Source of the DNA: an uncultured Mycoplasmatota bacterium
Lineage (GTDB): Bacteria; Bacillota_I; Bacilli_A; RF39; UBA660
Length of the DNA stretch: 54,930 nt
Direction of reading: 5' to 3'
Assembly: GCA_900554315.1 (NCBI GenBank)
Contig: USGP01000007.1
Span: 1 to 54,930 of the forward strand
Below the pieces are notes generated by a model. It saw only the letters and a list, made by a program, of their open reading frames with translations. It did no database searches and was not told the DNA's origin. Positions 8,037-17,286 of this stretch are shown piece by piece. Position numbers and translations under genes: made by a program. The stretch's first letter is position 1, and every line of letters begins with the position of its first letter.

Positions 8037-9839
8037 ATGGATAAGAAGATTATTAAATATCTAAAAATAGCTTGTGTTGTCATCGTAATTGCTTTGTTTG
8101 TTTGGTTTTTGGTTTTAAGTCCTTTACTTACGTTTAAAGGATATGAAAAACAAGCAGAAGAAGCTGCTAAAAGATATTACGAACTTAATGAATCAGAATT
8201 ACCAACTGGTACAAGAGTTAAGACGCTAAGCATTCAGAAGTTATTTGATCAAGCTTATTTAAAAGAGGATTTCTATGTTCCTTTTTCTAAAAAGCCTTGT
8301 TCTATTACTGATAGTTGGGTAAAAGTTAGAAAAGAAGATGGCGAGTATAAATATTATACTTATTTAAAATGTGGTGTTATTTCTTCAGTAGTTGATCATA
8401 AAGGGCCCGAAATTACTTTGAATGGTAATGATGAAGTAACTGTAGATGTTGGTTCTAAATATAAGGATGCTGGAGTAAAAAGCGTTGTTGATAATACAGA
8501 TGGTAAGATGAATGTTGACGATGTAAAAATTGATTCTAGCAAAGTTAATACAGATGTTCCAGGTACTTATGAAGTTACTTATACAGCTACTGATAGTTTG
8601 AATAATGAATCTGAAGTGGTTAGAAAAGTAAAAGTTGTATCAAGACTTGCTAATATGGTAAAACAAGAAACTGGTGATTCTGGAGTCTATCAAGGATTAA
8701 ATCCAAATAATTACATTTATTTTTCTGGTATGGTATTTAGAATTGTTGGTTTAAGTGGTGATAATGTTAAGATTGTTGCTGAACAAGATGTTAGTAATGT
8801 TAACTATGATGCTATTGATGAATGGTTAGAATATTATTATGACCATATTACAAAAGAGTCTAAGAAATATGTTGTAGATTCTAAATATTGCGATATGAAA
8901 GTTTCTGATGATAATGTTGCAACTGTTAAAAAGTGTACTTCTTATACTAAGAGTACACCAGTATCTATTTTATCTGCTGTAGATTATAATTTAGCAACGG
9001 ATGAAAATGGTGATAACTATTTATTCCCACAAAGTATTTCGTGGGTAAGAAATGATAAAGATAATAAAAATGCTTATGCTGCTAGAAACTTTTTCTATGG
9101 ATGGCCAATGTCATTTATGAGTTTTGATAGAAATTATAATTTTGGAGTACGTCCTGTTTTAACGATTAAAGGAGATACATTAGTGGTTTCTGGTGATGGT
9201 ACTCAAGATAACTCATATTCTATTGGCGATTTTGAATATGCCAAGACAGGAGATAAACTTAATACTAGACAAAGTGGTGAGTATGTTTATTATTCTGGTA
9301 TGTTATGGAGAATTATTGATCCAGAAGATGACGGAACAACTAAAGTAGTTGCAGATCAGAGTTTATTTGATGGCAGTGAACCAATTTTGACACATTATGA
9401 TACTGATAATACTGCCAAAGTTTATAATCCAAAACAAAAAGGCAATGTTGGTTATACAATTAATAATGTTACTCCAAACTATGTAAAAACAGATTATTTC
9501 GTAAGTAAAGAATTTGAAGTTCCTATTTACAAAAGAAATATTAAATATAATGAAGAAAGTAGTACCAAGAAATATAAAGCTAGATTTATAGCTCCTGATA
9601 TGTATGAAATGTTTACCGCTGCTGACTTTAATGTTAATGATAGAGGATCTTATTGGTTTATTAATTCTTCTCAAAAAGAGAATACCAAAGCTGTAGTTGC
9701 GGAAATTGGAACTGTTATGTATGGAAAGCTTTATGATTATGATGACTATGGTATAAGACCTGTTGGTTTCTTTGATAAACAATGCGTTATTGTTCGAGGA
9801 AAAGGTACAATGGATGATCCTTATATTATTGAAAAGTAG
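8037..9839 (+). CDS. membrane-anchored surface protein: pilin head, DUF5011-like Ig domain, two DUF6273-like repeats
   Basis: 600 residues. A single N-terminal transmembrane helix (about 8-31) is followed by a pilin-head module (35-112: AAKRYYELN, LP, YL, two Cys). An Ig-like DUF5011 domain follows (120-200: GPEITLNG, VPGTYEVTYTATD). Then come two copies of a domain opening with YxYxSGMxxRI and closing with (V/I)RPV...G.GT....Y.I, as in DUF6273 proteins. It has no prepilin cleavage site, so the pilin head is presented on a plain anchor. It is related to the protein at 32000 at the far end of the cluster. AAGGAGAA precedes ATG 8037. Likely a surface or minor-subunit component. Confidence 0.8.
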   Translation: MDKKIIKYLKIACVVIVIALFVWFLVLSPLLTFKGYEKQAEEAAKRYYELNESELPTGTRVKTLSIQKLFDQAYLKEDFYVPFSKKPCSITDSWVKVRKEDGEYKYYTYLKCGVISSVVDHKGPEITLNGNDEVTVDVGSKYKDAGVKSVVDNTDGKMNVDDVKIDSSKVNTDVPGTYEVTYTATDSLNNESEVVRKVKVVSRLANMVKQETGDSGVYQGLNPNNYIYFSGMVFRIVGLSGDNVKIVAEQDVSNVNYDAIDEWLEYYYDHITKESKKYVVDSKYCDMKVSDDNVATVKKCTSYTKSTPVSILSAVDYNLATDENGDNYLFPQSISWVRNDKDNKNAYAARNFFYGWPMSFMSFDRNYNFGVRPVLTIKGDTLVVSGDGTQDNSYSIGDFEYAKTGDKLNTRQSGEYVYYSGMLWRIIDPEDDGTTKVVADQSLFDGSEPILTHYDTDNTAKVYNPKQKGNVGYTINNVTPNYVKTDYFVSKEFEVPIYKRNIKYNEESSTKKYKARFIAPDMYEMFTAADFNVNDRGSYWFINSSQKENTKAVVAEIGTVMYGKLYDYDDYGIRPVGFFDKQCVIVRGKGTMDDPYIIEK

Positions 9840-9851
9840 GTGGTATGAGTT

Positions 9852-10658
9852 ATGAGAAAAAGAAGTGAGAAGTTGATAGACAAGAAAAAAAGAAGTTTCC
9901 TAATAGTTGGGATTCTCTCTTTTTTATGTCTATTAGGTGCGGTTTTATTTATTATCTTCTATGATTATTATCCTGAAGAATCTCGTGTAGATGAGATTAC
10001 AAAAGAAGCAAAAAATGATACGGATAAATATAAGACAATTGGCTGGATAAGGGTACAAGGTACTAATATTGATTATCCTGTTATTTATGCTCCTGGTTAT
10101 GATTTTAGTGATTTAACTAATAATTTTGCTTGGAATGAAGTGGATTCAGATAAATTATTAAATAAAGTTACTATTAGTGGTCATAATATTTTGAATTTAT
10201 CTGCTAATCCTAAGATCGGTGATGATAAGTCACAACGTTTTGAGTCTTTGATGGGATTTATTTATTTAGATTTTGTCAAAGACAATAAATATATTCAATA
10301 TACTTTTGATGGAGAAGATTATATGTATAAGATTTATGCTATATCTTTCCCAGAACACGGGGATACTGATTTGTTTATCAGAGAAGATTTATCTAAGAGT
10401 GAAATGAAAAAGTATATTGAAAATTCTCTTAAAGATAGCATCTTTAAGTTTGATATAGATGTAAATGAAAATGATAAGTTGATTTCCCTAATTACTTGTA
10501 CAAGATTATTTGGAGCTCATTCTACAAGAGAAATTAGAATTGATGCTAGAATGGTTCGTAAAGGTGAAAAGAAGATGAATTACGGAGTTGAAAAGACAAG
10601 TAATTATGACGAAATAGATAAACTTATGAAAGGTGGAGAAAACAATGAAAAAGCATAG
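9852..10658 (+). CDS. class B sortase
   Basis: 268 residues. An N-terminal membrane anchor (about 15-37) is followed by a sortase domain: opening GWIRVQGTNIDYPV, catalytic His111 in ISGHN, catalytic Cys216 in LITCTR, and an Arg near 226. Spacing and flanking sequence fit class B. Sortases cleave a sorting motif and join the protein to peptidoglycan or to a pilin. No protein in this window ends with an obvious LPxTG or NPQTN sorting signal plus membrane tail, so its substrate is unclear. The gene overlaps the next one by 14 bases, so the two are probably co-translated. AGGTGG precedes ATG 9852; an ATG at 9845 is out of frame. Confidence 0.9.
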   Translation: MRKRSEKLIDKKKRSFLIVGILSFLCLLGAVLFIIFYDYYPEESRVDEITKEAKNDTDKYKTIGWIRVQGTNIDYPVIYAPGYDFSDLTNNFAWNEVDSDKLLNKVTISGHNILNLSANPKIGDDKSQRFESLMGFIYLDFVKDNKYIQYTFDGEDYMYKIYAISFPEHGDTDLFIREDLSKSEMKKYIENSLKDSIFKFDIDVNENDKLISLITCTRLFGAHSTREIRIDARMVRKGEKKMNYGVEKTSNYDEIDKLMKGGENNEKA

Positions 10659-13563
10659 GAGAATAATTGTAGGGGTTTTATTTCTTGCTTTAGTTTTTGT
10701 TGCTTTTGTTGGTTTTCGAAGTGTATTTAAAACTTCGGAAGTAGCAGAAGTTTCTAAAAACGAAACTATTGCTCCAACTACGGATGGTAAACAGTGTGAT
10801 GATCCTGATGAAATGTCTTCTTACTATGGTGCTGGTGTAGAGTATAATTCATCTGGTACACAAGCTACTATTTCAGTAAATAATGGTACTTTTAAGGCTA
10901 CAAGCGTATCTGCTGTTAATGATGACGGTAATAGCGTTAGTGTTGGTAGTTTGATTACTTCTGATCCGCTTTCAATGGGAAATTTATCAGAGAATAATCC
11001 AATGAAAATTTCTATTGCAAGTGGAGCTGATGGTACTGTAACAATTCATTTCGTAGTTGCCGAATCTGATGAAAAATGTTTGGCTTATGATTCTGCATCT
11101 GCAGATGATTCTGGACAAAAAGTTGGAACTTATGAAATGGATGTTGAACTACAATTAAATCCAATTAAACCTGAACGTGGACAAGTTGATAATACAAATT
11201 ACAATGGAATTTGTAGTGTTTTTAGAACTGGTGAAGGTTATTCAAATTATAAATCTGTTTTTGATGGAGCAGGGGTTAGTAAAAGTGATATTGAACAATA
11301 CAATTATGCTGTTGCTAACGCAGATCAAAAAACTACTTATGACAGTATTATGTCTTATTGTGTAACTCCTGGGCAAGTTTCTTTCAATTATACTGAGGAA
11401 CAGACTGCTTCTTTGATTGCTGCAGCTATTAGAATTGCTAAAACACAAAAAGTAGTAGGTGATGGTTCTTCTACACCAGGTGTTGGAGAAGATTTTATGG
11501 CAGCATTCATTGATGCTAAACAGAAAGCGTTAGCTGCTGGTAATGATTATTCTGACAAGGTTAATGATGGAAGCTTGCCAGATGAAGTTATCGGATTAAA
11601 ATGTGATTGGAAATTAAAAGAATCCGATAGCGATTATTATGTTAATAAAGATTACTATTATGCTAAAGAAGAAGAAGTAGAGAATGTTACTTATGATTAT
11701 CATTATACTTCTGGTGAAGTTGGTCATTCAGATGGTGGTAATTGTACCAGAACTTGTGAGGAATCAGTTGTTGTTGAATACGGACCTCCAGTTGCTTCTA
11801 AAGCAGGATTATGTTTTGAATATAAGGTAAGAGTTACTAGTAGAGTTGTATGTAATTCTGCATTGAAATTACAACCTCCAACACCACCAGCTATTTGTAC
11901 ACCTACACCATTCTGTAATAGAATTCCTGGTAGGACACACCAAGGTGGACCAAATGAAGATTTTGCAACTTGTATTCAAGAATGTGATGGTGGACAATAT
12001 AGTGAAGCTTGTAGTAGTAAATGTTATGAAGAAGTATATGAAGATGAAGCAAGTTATGATCCATTAACAATTCATGATGAAAATATTGTAACTGTAAAAC
12101 CTGTTAGTGCATTCCCTGGATATTCTGGTAGATATGAGTGGAGTGGAAACAGTATTGTTTGGAGAGGTAATGGTACTACTTATGGTCGTTGGTATCAAGA
12201 AAACGAACCTTCTAGAACACAAAATGAACACGACTATTCTGGATCTGTTGGAAATGGAGGACGTCATAAATACTTACCAGATAGTAATGGCTTTAAACGT
12301 CAAAACTTCTATAATTCATTATGCCAGGATCCATGTTATTGGTCTGGATGCTCTAAACAATCATATTTAAATGATGAAGATGCTGCACAAGATACAATTA
12401 ATAACTTAGAGAAGTATAATCAAGCAATTGCAACATGTACTGCTGCTGCAAGTTGTACTACTAAGACTGCTCATTTTACTATTAGTGTTAATTATACTGA
12501 TGGTAAAGGTGTTTCTCAAACAAAAGCATTCCCATTAGAAAGTTCTGGCGTTAGTGATGCTACATTACCAAGTCATGGAGAGGGAACTGTTCCATCACCT
12601 AGTGGTACAGAAATCTTTATTCCTGAATTAACTATTAATCCTGAAGAAAACCAAGATGGTTATGCTGGATGTTATGACGATGCAAGTGCTAAGAATTGGT
12701 ATCAAGCTGCTTGGAGTTTCCCTGGTACATGGATTAATAATAAAACTGGTGCAATTGTATATAAGAAACCTTCTAATGAAAATGCTTGGAAGTATAAAGA
12801 AGATAAATTCTGTATCCCATTAGATGCACAAAGTGTTAATACTAAGTGGTGGGAATGGAGTGAATTAGACAATAAGTCTTGTTATTCAGAATCTCAAATT
12901 GAATCAGAGGTTAATAACAATCAAAATATTAAAGCAACAACGACTGACTTTGGATACTTTGGATGGAACTTTAATATTAGTTGTTTCTACGCATTGAGAA
13001 ATGAAGAATGTGTTCCTGATGAAAGTGGATGTTGTAGTACTCCTGTATGTGAAGATCCACCATGTGATGATGATGAAACTACTGTATCTACTCGAGATTA
13101 TGCATTTAGAATTGTTAATTTGAGTAATTTATTCCCTGAGAGCGATAAGACAACTAGTGAAAATGCTAGTAAGATTAGTTCTGCTGGACGTCAACCTGGA
13201 TATAACTGGTCAATGCAAATGACTGATGATGATGCATCTATTTTAACTTCATTACAACAAAAGAATCCTGATTATAAGATTAATCCATTATCTTTGATTG
13301 ATACAATTCAAAATCGTGGTAATTCAATCTATACAGATAAATATAAAGATTATGAAATTACTTTGGATACGAATACGTTGAAAGAAGTTCGTGAATTTAA
13401 CTCTGGTAAGTCTTCTTATACTGATTATGGTGGCTCTACTGGTATTTATCATGGTGTTACTTCATATCGAAGTGATTTGCTTGATGATTTAGGTGGAAAT
13501 GTTAAGACTATTATGAGCCGTAATCAAATGTTAGGTGTTAATAATGTAGGAGAGGGGGAATAA
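10645..13563 (+). CDS. giant cysteine-rich surface protein
   Basis: 972 residues from ATG 10645, set by GGTGGAG; the GTG at 10633 belongs to that ribosome site. A basic N-terminus and a single hydrophobic helix (about 8-26) anchor or export it. The rest is extracytoplasmic, Asn/Ser/Thr-rich, with 29 Cys by my count. Many are paired or clustered, for example CTRTC, CTPTPFC, CDPC-like patterns around residues 370-570, and a CC plus CEDPPCDD stretch near 800-820. No C-terminal sorting signal or second membrane helix is seen. I do not recognise the family. Coupled to the sortase gene, it is probably a structural surface component or adhesin of the cluster. Confidence 0.78.
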   Translation: MKKHRRIIVGVLFLALVFVAFVGFRSVFKTSEVAEVSKNETIAPTTDGKQCDDPDEMSSYYGAGVEYNSSGTQATISVNNGTFKATSVSAVNDDGNSVSVGSLITSDPLSMGNLSENNPMKISIASGADGTVTIHFVVAESDEKCLAYDSASADDSGQKVGTYEMDVELQLNPIKPERGQVDNTNYNGICSVFRTGEGYSNYKSVFDGAGVSKSDIEQYNYAVANADQKTTYDSIMSYCVTPGQVSFNYTEEQTASLIAAAIRIAKTQKVVGDGSSTPGVGEDFMAAFIDAKQKALAAGNDYSDKVNDGSLPDEVIGLKCDWKLKESDSDYYVNKDYYYAKEEEVENVTYDYHYTSGEVGHSDGGNCTRTCEESVVVEYGPPVASKAGLCFEYKVRVTSRVVCNSALKLQPPTPPAICTPTPFCNRIPGRTHQGGPNEDFATCIQECDGGQYSEACSSKCYEEVYEDEASYDPLTIHDENIVTVKPVSAFPGYSGRYEWSGNSIVWRGNGTTYGRWYQENEPSRTQNEHDYSGSVGNGGRHKYLPDSNGFKRQNFYNSLCQDPCYWSGCSKQSYLNDEDAAQDTINNLEKYNQAIATCTAAASCTTKTAHFTISVNYTDGKGVSQTKAFPLESSGVSDATLPSHGEGTVPSPSGTEIFIPELTINPEENQDGYAGCYDDASAKNWYQAAWSFPGTWINNKTGAIVYKKPSNENAWKYKEDKFCIPLDAQSVNTKWWEWSELDNKSCYSESQIESEVNNNQNIKATTTDFGYFGWNFNISCFYALRNEECVPDESGCCSTPVCEDPPCDDDETTVSTRDYAFRIVNLSNLFPESDKTTSENASKISSAGRQPGYNWSMQMTDDDASILTSLQQKNPDYKINPLSLIDTIQNRGNSIYTDKYKDYEITLDTNTLKEVREFNSGKSSYTDYGGSTGIYHGVTSYRSDLLDDLGGNVKTIMSRNQMLGVNNVGEGE

Positions 13564-13569
13564 TAACTT

Positions 13570-14034
13570 ATGAATAAAGCGATGTTAACTGTAGGTATCA
13601 TTATTTTGAGTTTAGCAACCTTATTAATGATTAATATTATTTCCAATTATTCATCAGGTAGTGAGTTAGATTACTACCTGGTGAAGGAAACCTCTGAAGC
13701 TGCGATGGTTGATGCGATTGATGTTAAATATTATCGTGAAAATGGTTTGCTTCGTATTGATAAAGAAAAGTTTGTTGAAAGCTTTGTTAGAAGATTTGCG
13801 GATTCTATTGATACAACTAGAAACTATCGAATTTCATTTTATGATATAAATGAAGTTCCTCCTAAAGTTAGTGTTAAAGTTGATTCTGCTACAGTTTTAA
13901 GTTTTGATAATGAAAACTTGGAAATGTCAACTCAACTTGATGCTATTTTGGAAAATACATATGATTATGATCAAAGTACAACAAATCAAATAAAAGATCC
14001 TAAGAGTGATCTTGGTAAAGCAGAAACTGAATAA
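13570..14034 (+). CDS. single-pass membrane protein, TadE/pseudopilin-like
   Basis: 154 residues. The hydrophobic helix at about 6-26 begins almost at the N-terminus, as in TadE/TadF pseudopilins and DUF5411-type proteins. The remainder is extracytoplasmic, with a beta-like region (YRISFYDINEV, VSVKVDS) and an acidic tail. No clear prepilin cleavage site is present. It sits six bases after the giant surface protein and 19 before cpaB in the same operon. The assignment as a minor pilus subunit is an inference from topology and location. Confidence 0.65.
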   Translation: MNKAMLTVGIIILSLATLLMINIISNYSSGSELDYYLVKETSEAAMVDAIDVKYYRENGLLRIDKEKFVESFVRRFADSIDTTRNYRISFYDINEVPPKVSVKVDSATVLSFDNENLEMSTQLDAILENTYDYDQSTTNQIKDPKSDLGKAETE

Positions 14035-14053
14035 AAAGGAAGGAGAGGATTAA

Positions 14054-14863
14054 ATGGGTAATGCACTAAAGAAATTTTTATCAAATAAAAATACTGTAAC
14101 TGTTGTTGGTGTTGTAGTTGCTGTCTTAGTTTTATATATTGCTTACAATATGAGAGTTCAAGCAGCTGTAAATCCAATTTCAGTACCTTATGCAACACAA
14201 CAAATTAATCCTGGTACTCAAATTACTTCAGAAATGGTAGGGACTATGGAAGTCCCTCCATCAATGCTTGAGGGAGATGTTATTAGAAATCAAGCTGATG
14301 TTATTGATAAGTATTCTAATGCAGATACTTTAATTCCTGAAGGTAGTTTGTTTTATAGTAGACAAGTAGTTGAGAAAGAACAATTGCCTGCTAATATTAT
14401 TTTGGATTATCCAAAAGGTTATGTTTTATATAATATGCCTGTTGATATTGAGTCTACATATGGTAACTCTATTTATCCAGGAAATTATATTGATATTTAT
14501 TTGAGAATTACTCGTAAACAAGTAGAAGGTGACGTTGCTACTAGCGCTGATAATAGAGAGTTAATGCAATATGGTAAATTCCTTGAAAATGTTAAGGTCT
14601 TGGCTGTTAAAGATTCATCTGGACAACCTGTTTTCTCTAATTTGGATGAACAAAGAACGCCAGCTATGATTGTGTTTGCTTTGCCTGAAGAATATTATAT
14701 TTTATTAAAGAAAGCTAGTTATTTACAATCTTATGATTCTGAACTTGTTCCAGTACCTACTAATGAAAGTTTACAAGACAAACCTGATGATCTTGAAATG
14801 AGTAGTGATAGTTTACGTGAATGGATTGAAACTGTTACGTATTGGGACGAATCAATGGGATAG
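14054..14863 (+). CDS. cpaB: Flp pilus assembly protein CpaB/RcpC-like (SAF domain)
   Basis: 269 residues. The N-terminal helix is at about 17-33. An SAF-type domain follows: VPYATQQINPGTQIT then EMV..MEVPPSM, matching the 'A...I..G..IT..D' pattern of CpaB, and a second region (GYVLYNMPVD, PGNYIDIYL). CpaB proteins act in the periplasm or outer envelope during Flp/Tad pilus assembly. Here there is no outer membrane, so it may contact peptidoglycan or the pilus base. It lies 32 bases before the CpaF ATPase gene. AAGGAGAGG precedes the ATG. Confidence 0.85.
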   Translation: MGNALKKFLSNKNTVTVVGVVVAVLVLYIAYNMRVQAAVNPISVPYATQQINPGTQITSEMVGTMEVPPSMLEGDVIRNQADVIDKYSNADTLIPEGSLFYSRQVVEKEQLPANIILDYPKGYVLYNMPVDIESTYGNSIYPGNYIDIYLRITRKQVEGDVATSADNRELMQYGKFLENVKVLAVKDSSGQPVFSNLDEQRTPAMIVFALPEEYYILLKKASYLQSYDSELVPVPTNESLQDKPDDLEMSSDSLREWIETVTYWDESMG

Positions 14864-14895
14864 AATGATATGAGAATAAAGAGGAGATGGGTTAG

Positions 14896-16368
14896 ATGAA
14901 CGAGAATATTTTTGATAAGTTAGATTTCGGACCATTACGACCATTATTAGATAATGATGATATTACCGATATTTCTTTTGATAATAATGGACAGATTTGG
15001 GTACGTTCTCTAACTCAAGGATCTCTTAGAGTAGAGGTTCAAGGGTTAACTCCTGAGTTTATTGAAAAGTTGGCCTTTCAATGTTCCAATGTTATGGGAA
15101 CGACTTTCAATAATGCTAAACCTTTTTTGGATGCTGAATCTGCTGAGTTACGTTTAAACTTTGTACATCCATCTATTGCTACTAATGGAATTGCTATGGT
15201 TATTCGTAAAACTCCTGCTAAGATTCGTTTGGAAAAGGATAAATTGTTAAAGGATGAATATTTCACACAAGATATTCATGATATTTTAATAAAATGTGTT
15301 GAAGGACATTGTAATATTATTGTCTGTGGTGAAACTGGTTCTGGTAAAACGGAATTTGTTAAATACTTGGCTTCTCATACACGTACGGAAGAGAAGATTA
15401 TTACAATTGAAGATACTTTAGAGCTTCACTTGGATAAGATTTTCCCTCAACGTGATATCGTTGCCATGAAAACAAATAATGTAGCAAGTTATACTGATGT
15501 TTTGGTTACTTGTATGCGTCAGAATCCAAAGTGGATTTTGCTTTCCGAAGTTCGTAGTGCAGAAGCTGTTTCTGCAGTTCGTAACTCTATTTCATCTGGA
15601 CATAATATTTTGTCTACTATCCATGCGGATAAGGCTTCTGCTATTCCTTATCGTATGTATAGTTTGATGGAAACTGATTTGGATGTTAATCAATTTTTAA
15701 ATACTATTTATCGTTATATTCAAATTGGTGTTCATATTAAGGCTTATTATAGTAAAAAATTAGGTAAATTCCATCGTGAAGTTGATGAGGTATGTGAATT
15801 TTATGTTGATGAAAATAATAGGCCACAAAGTAGAATTATTTATCAAAAATTATTCAATCAAGAGCCAGTTATGAGAAAACCTAGTCCACATTTGATTGAA
15901 TATTTAGAAAATCAGAATATTGATATTAATGCAATTACTGAACATTTAAGCGATGATTTGCCATTTAATAATGATGAAGAGCGTGAAGAGTATATAGAAG
16001 AACATCATGATGGTGATGCTTCTACTGGTGCGGAAGGAACTTCTGGTGCTCCAGCTGTTTCTCCTACTGTAAATAATGGAGAAGGAACGCCAGCTGAACC
16101 TATTATTCAACAAGAATCAGTTCAACCTGCAATTACACAGACAGTAGATAGTAATCTTCAAATTGAAGTTACTCCTTCTATTACTCCAGTGAATACTACA
16201 CCATTAGAGCCTACAGTAAATGTTGAGGCTACTCCTCAGGTAGTTCCTACCGTTTCTGCACAAACTCCAACAGCGGCTGTTGTTAATGTTCCCGCTTCAC
16301 AGGGTGACTCTACAACATCTTCGTCATCGTCATCTGTAGATTTTTCTTCTCTTGGTAGTTTAGAATAG
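14896..16368 (+). CDS. cpaF: CpaF/TadA-type secretion ATPase with long disordered tail
   Basis: 490 residues. The ATPase domain is complete: Walker A GETGSGKT at 145-152, Asp-box IEDTLEL near 171, Walker B-like ILLSEVR at 214-220, and His-box SGHNILSTIHAD at 234-245. This family (type II/IV secretion, closest to VirB11) forms hexamers that power pilus assembly on the cytoplasmic face. From about residue 355 to the end is a Glu-rich then Pro/Thr/Ser/Val-rich tail without predicted fold, unusual for CpaF. It is followed by TadB and TadC. Because a T4SS lies downstream and no other VirB11 exists here, it could serve both sets. Confidence 0.95.
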   Translation: MNENIFDKLDFGPLRPLLDNDDITDISFDNNGQIWVRSLTQGSLRVEVQGLTPEFIEKLAFQCSNVMGTTFNNAKPFLDAESAELRLNFVHPSIATNGIAMVIRKTPAKIRLEKDKLLKDEYFTQDIHDILIKCVEGHCNIIVCGETGSGKTEFVKYLASHTRTEEKIITIEDTLELHLDKIFPQRDIVAMKTNNVASYTDVLVTCMRQNPKWILLSEVRSAEAVSAVRNSISSGHNILSTIHADKASAIPYRMYSLMETDLDVNQFLNTIYRYIQIGVHIKAYYSKKLGKFHREVDEVCEFYVDENNRPQSRIIYQKLFNQEPVMRKPSPHLIEYLENQNIDINAITEHLSDDLPFNNDEEREEYIEEHHDGDASTGAEGTSGAPAVSPTVNNGEGTPAEPIIQQESVQPAITQTVDSNLQIEVTPSITPVNTTPLEPTVNVEATPQVVPTVSAQTPTAAVVNVPASQGDSTTSSSSSSVDFSSLGSLE

Positions 16369-16383
16369 GAAGGGAGTGAATTT

Positions 16384-17286
16384 ATGTATATAGAAGAGTT
16401 AATATTTCTATTTGTATTAGTTGGGCTAATTGTTCTTTATCGTAATTATAAAGGTCAAAACGTTGGTAAGTTTATAACTTCACAAGCCCGAGAAATGTAT
16501 GATAAATTTGCTCCTTATTCTTTTAAAGTCGTTAGAGAGAAGACAAAAGAGTTAGGACAAGAATATACTCCTAGACAATATTTGATACAAGTAGTGGTTA
16601 TGGGAGCATTTGCTGGTGTAGTTAGTTATTTGTATTTCTATAACTTATTTGTTTCTTTGGTGTATATTGTTGTAGTTATTATGTTTATACCGTATTTATC
16701 TTATTTACGTTGTAAACGTGTATATAGTGAATTTATTTTTGAACAAATTCAAGTTTATACTTCTAATACCATTATGGAATTTGCAACTACTCAATCTTTT
16801 GTTAAGGCATTAGAGGGTGTTCGTAATTCTGGTATTTTGGAGGATCCTGTTAAAAGTGATGTTGATCATATGATAGAACTTGCTTATCAAAATGGTAGTA
16901 TTGAAGAATCTTTAAGTTATATGAGTCAATTATACCCTTATTATATTGTAAAGAACATGCATCAATTGTTTTTACAAATTACAAAAGAGGGTGCTAGAAA
17001 CTCTATGGATTCTTTGGATAATATGCAACTTGATATTGATATGCTTGTTGAAAGTGTTTATCGTGACCGTATCGAAAGAGCTTCTTTCCATAAATCGTTC
17101 TTACAATTTGGTATTATGCTTTACTTATTAGTTATGTTAACACAATATCTATTAGGTCGTGAAACTTATCTGGTTATGTTGGAACGTTGGTATGTAAAAG
17201 TTTTATTACATGGCGTTTTAATTGTTAATACGTACTTTTTAATTAAAGGTGAAAAATATTATAACGAGAATGTAGGTGCTGAGTAA
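16384..17286 (+). CDS. tadB: TadB-like inner-membrane platform protein
   Basis: 300 residues with the type II secretion F (T2SSF) layout: an N-terminal helix, a helical pair near 70-105, a cytoplasmic helical domain (FIFEQIQVYTSNTIMEFATTQSFVKALEG, shown here by its start and end, with acidic and Gly residues typical of the family), and C-terminal helices near 240-290. It forms the membrane platform that the CpaF ATPase rotates or pushes. Its stop overlaps the TadC start by one base (TAATG). AAGGGAGTGA precedes the ATG. Confidence 0.85.
   Translation: MYIEELIFLFVLVGLIVLYRNYKGQNVGKFITSQAREMYDKFAPYSFKVVREKTKELGQEYTPRQYLIQVVVMGAFAGVVSYLYFYNLFVSLVYIVVVIMFIPYLSYLRCKRVYSEFIFEQIQVYTSNTIMEFATTQSFVKALEGVRNSGILEDPVKSDVDHMIELAYQNGSIEESLSYMSQLYPYYIVKNMHQLFLQITKEGARNSMDSLDNMQLDIDMLVESVYRDRIERASFHKSFLQFGIMLYLLVMLTQYLLGRETYLVMLERWYVKVLLHGVLIVNTYFLIKGEKYYNENVGAE

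Noticed and set aside
9363..9782. 139-residue minus-strand ORF
   Set aside because: It is antisense to the second DUF6273-like repeat of the gene at 8037, Ile/Asn-rich low-complexity sequence with no ribosome site; a shadow of an AT-rich gene.
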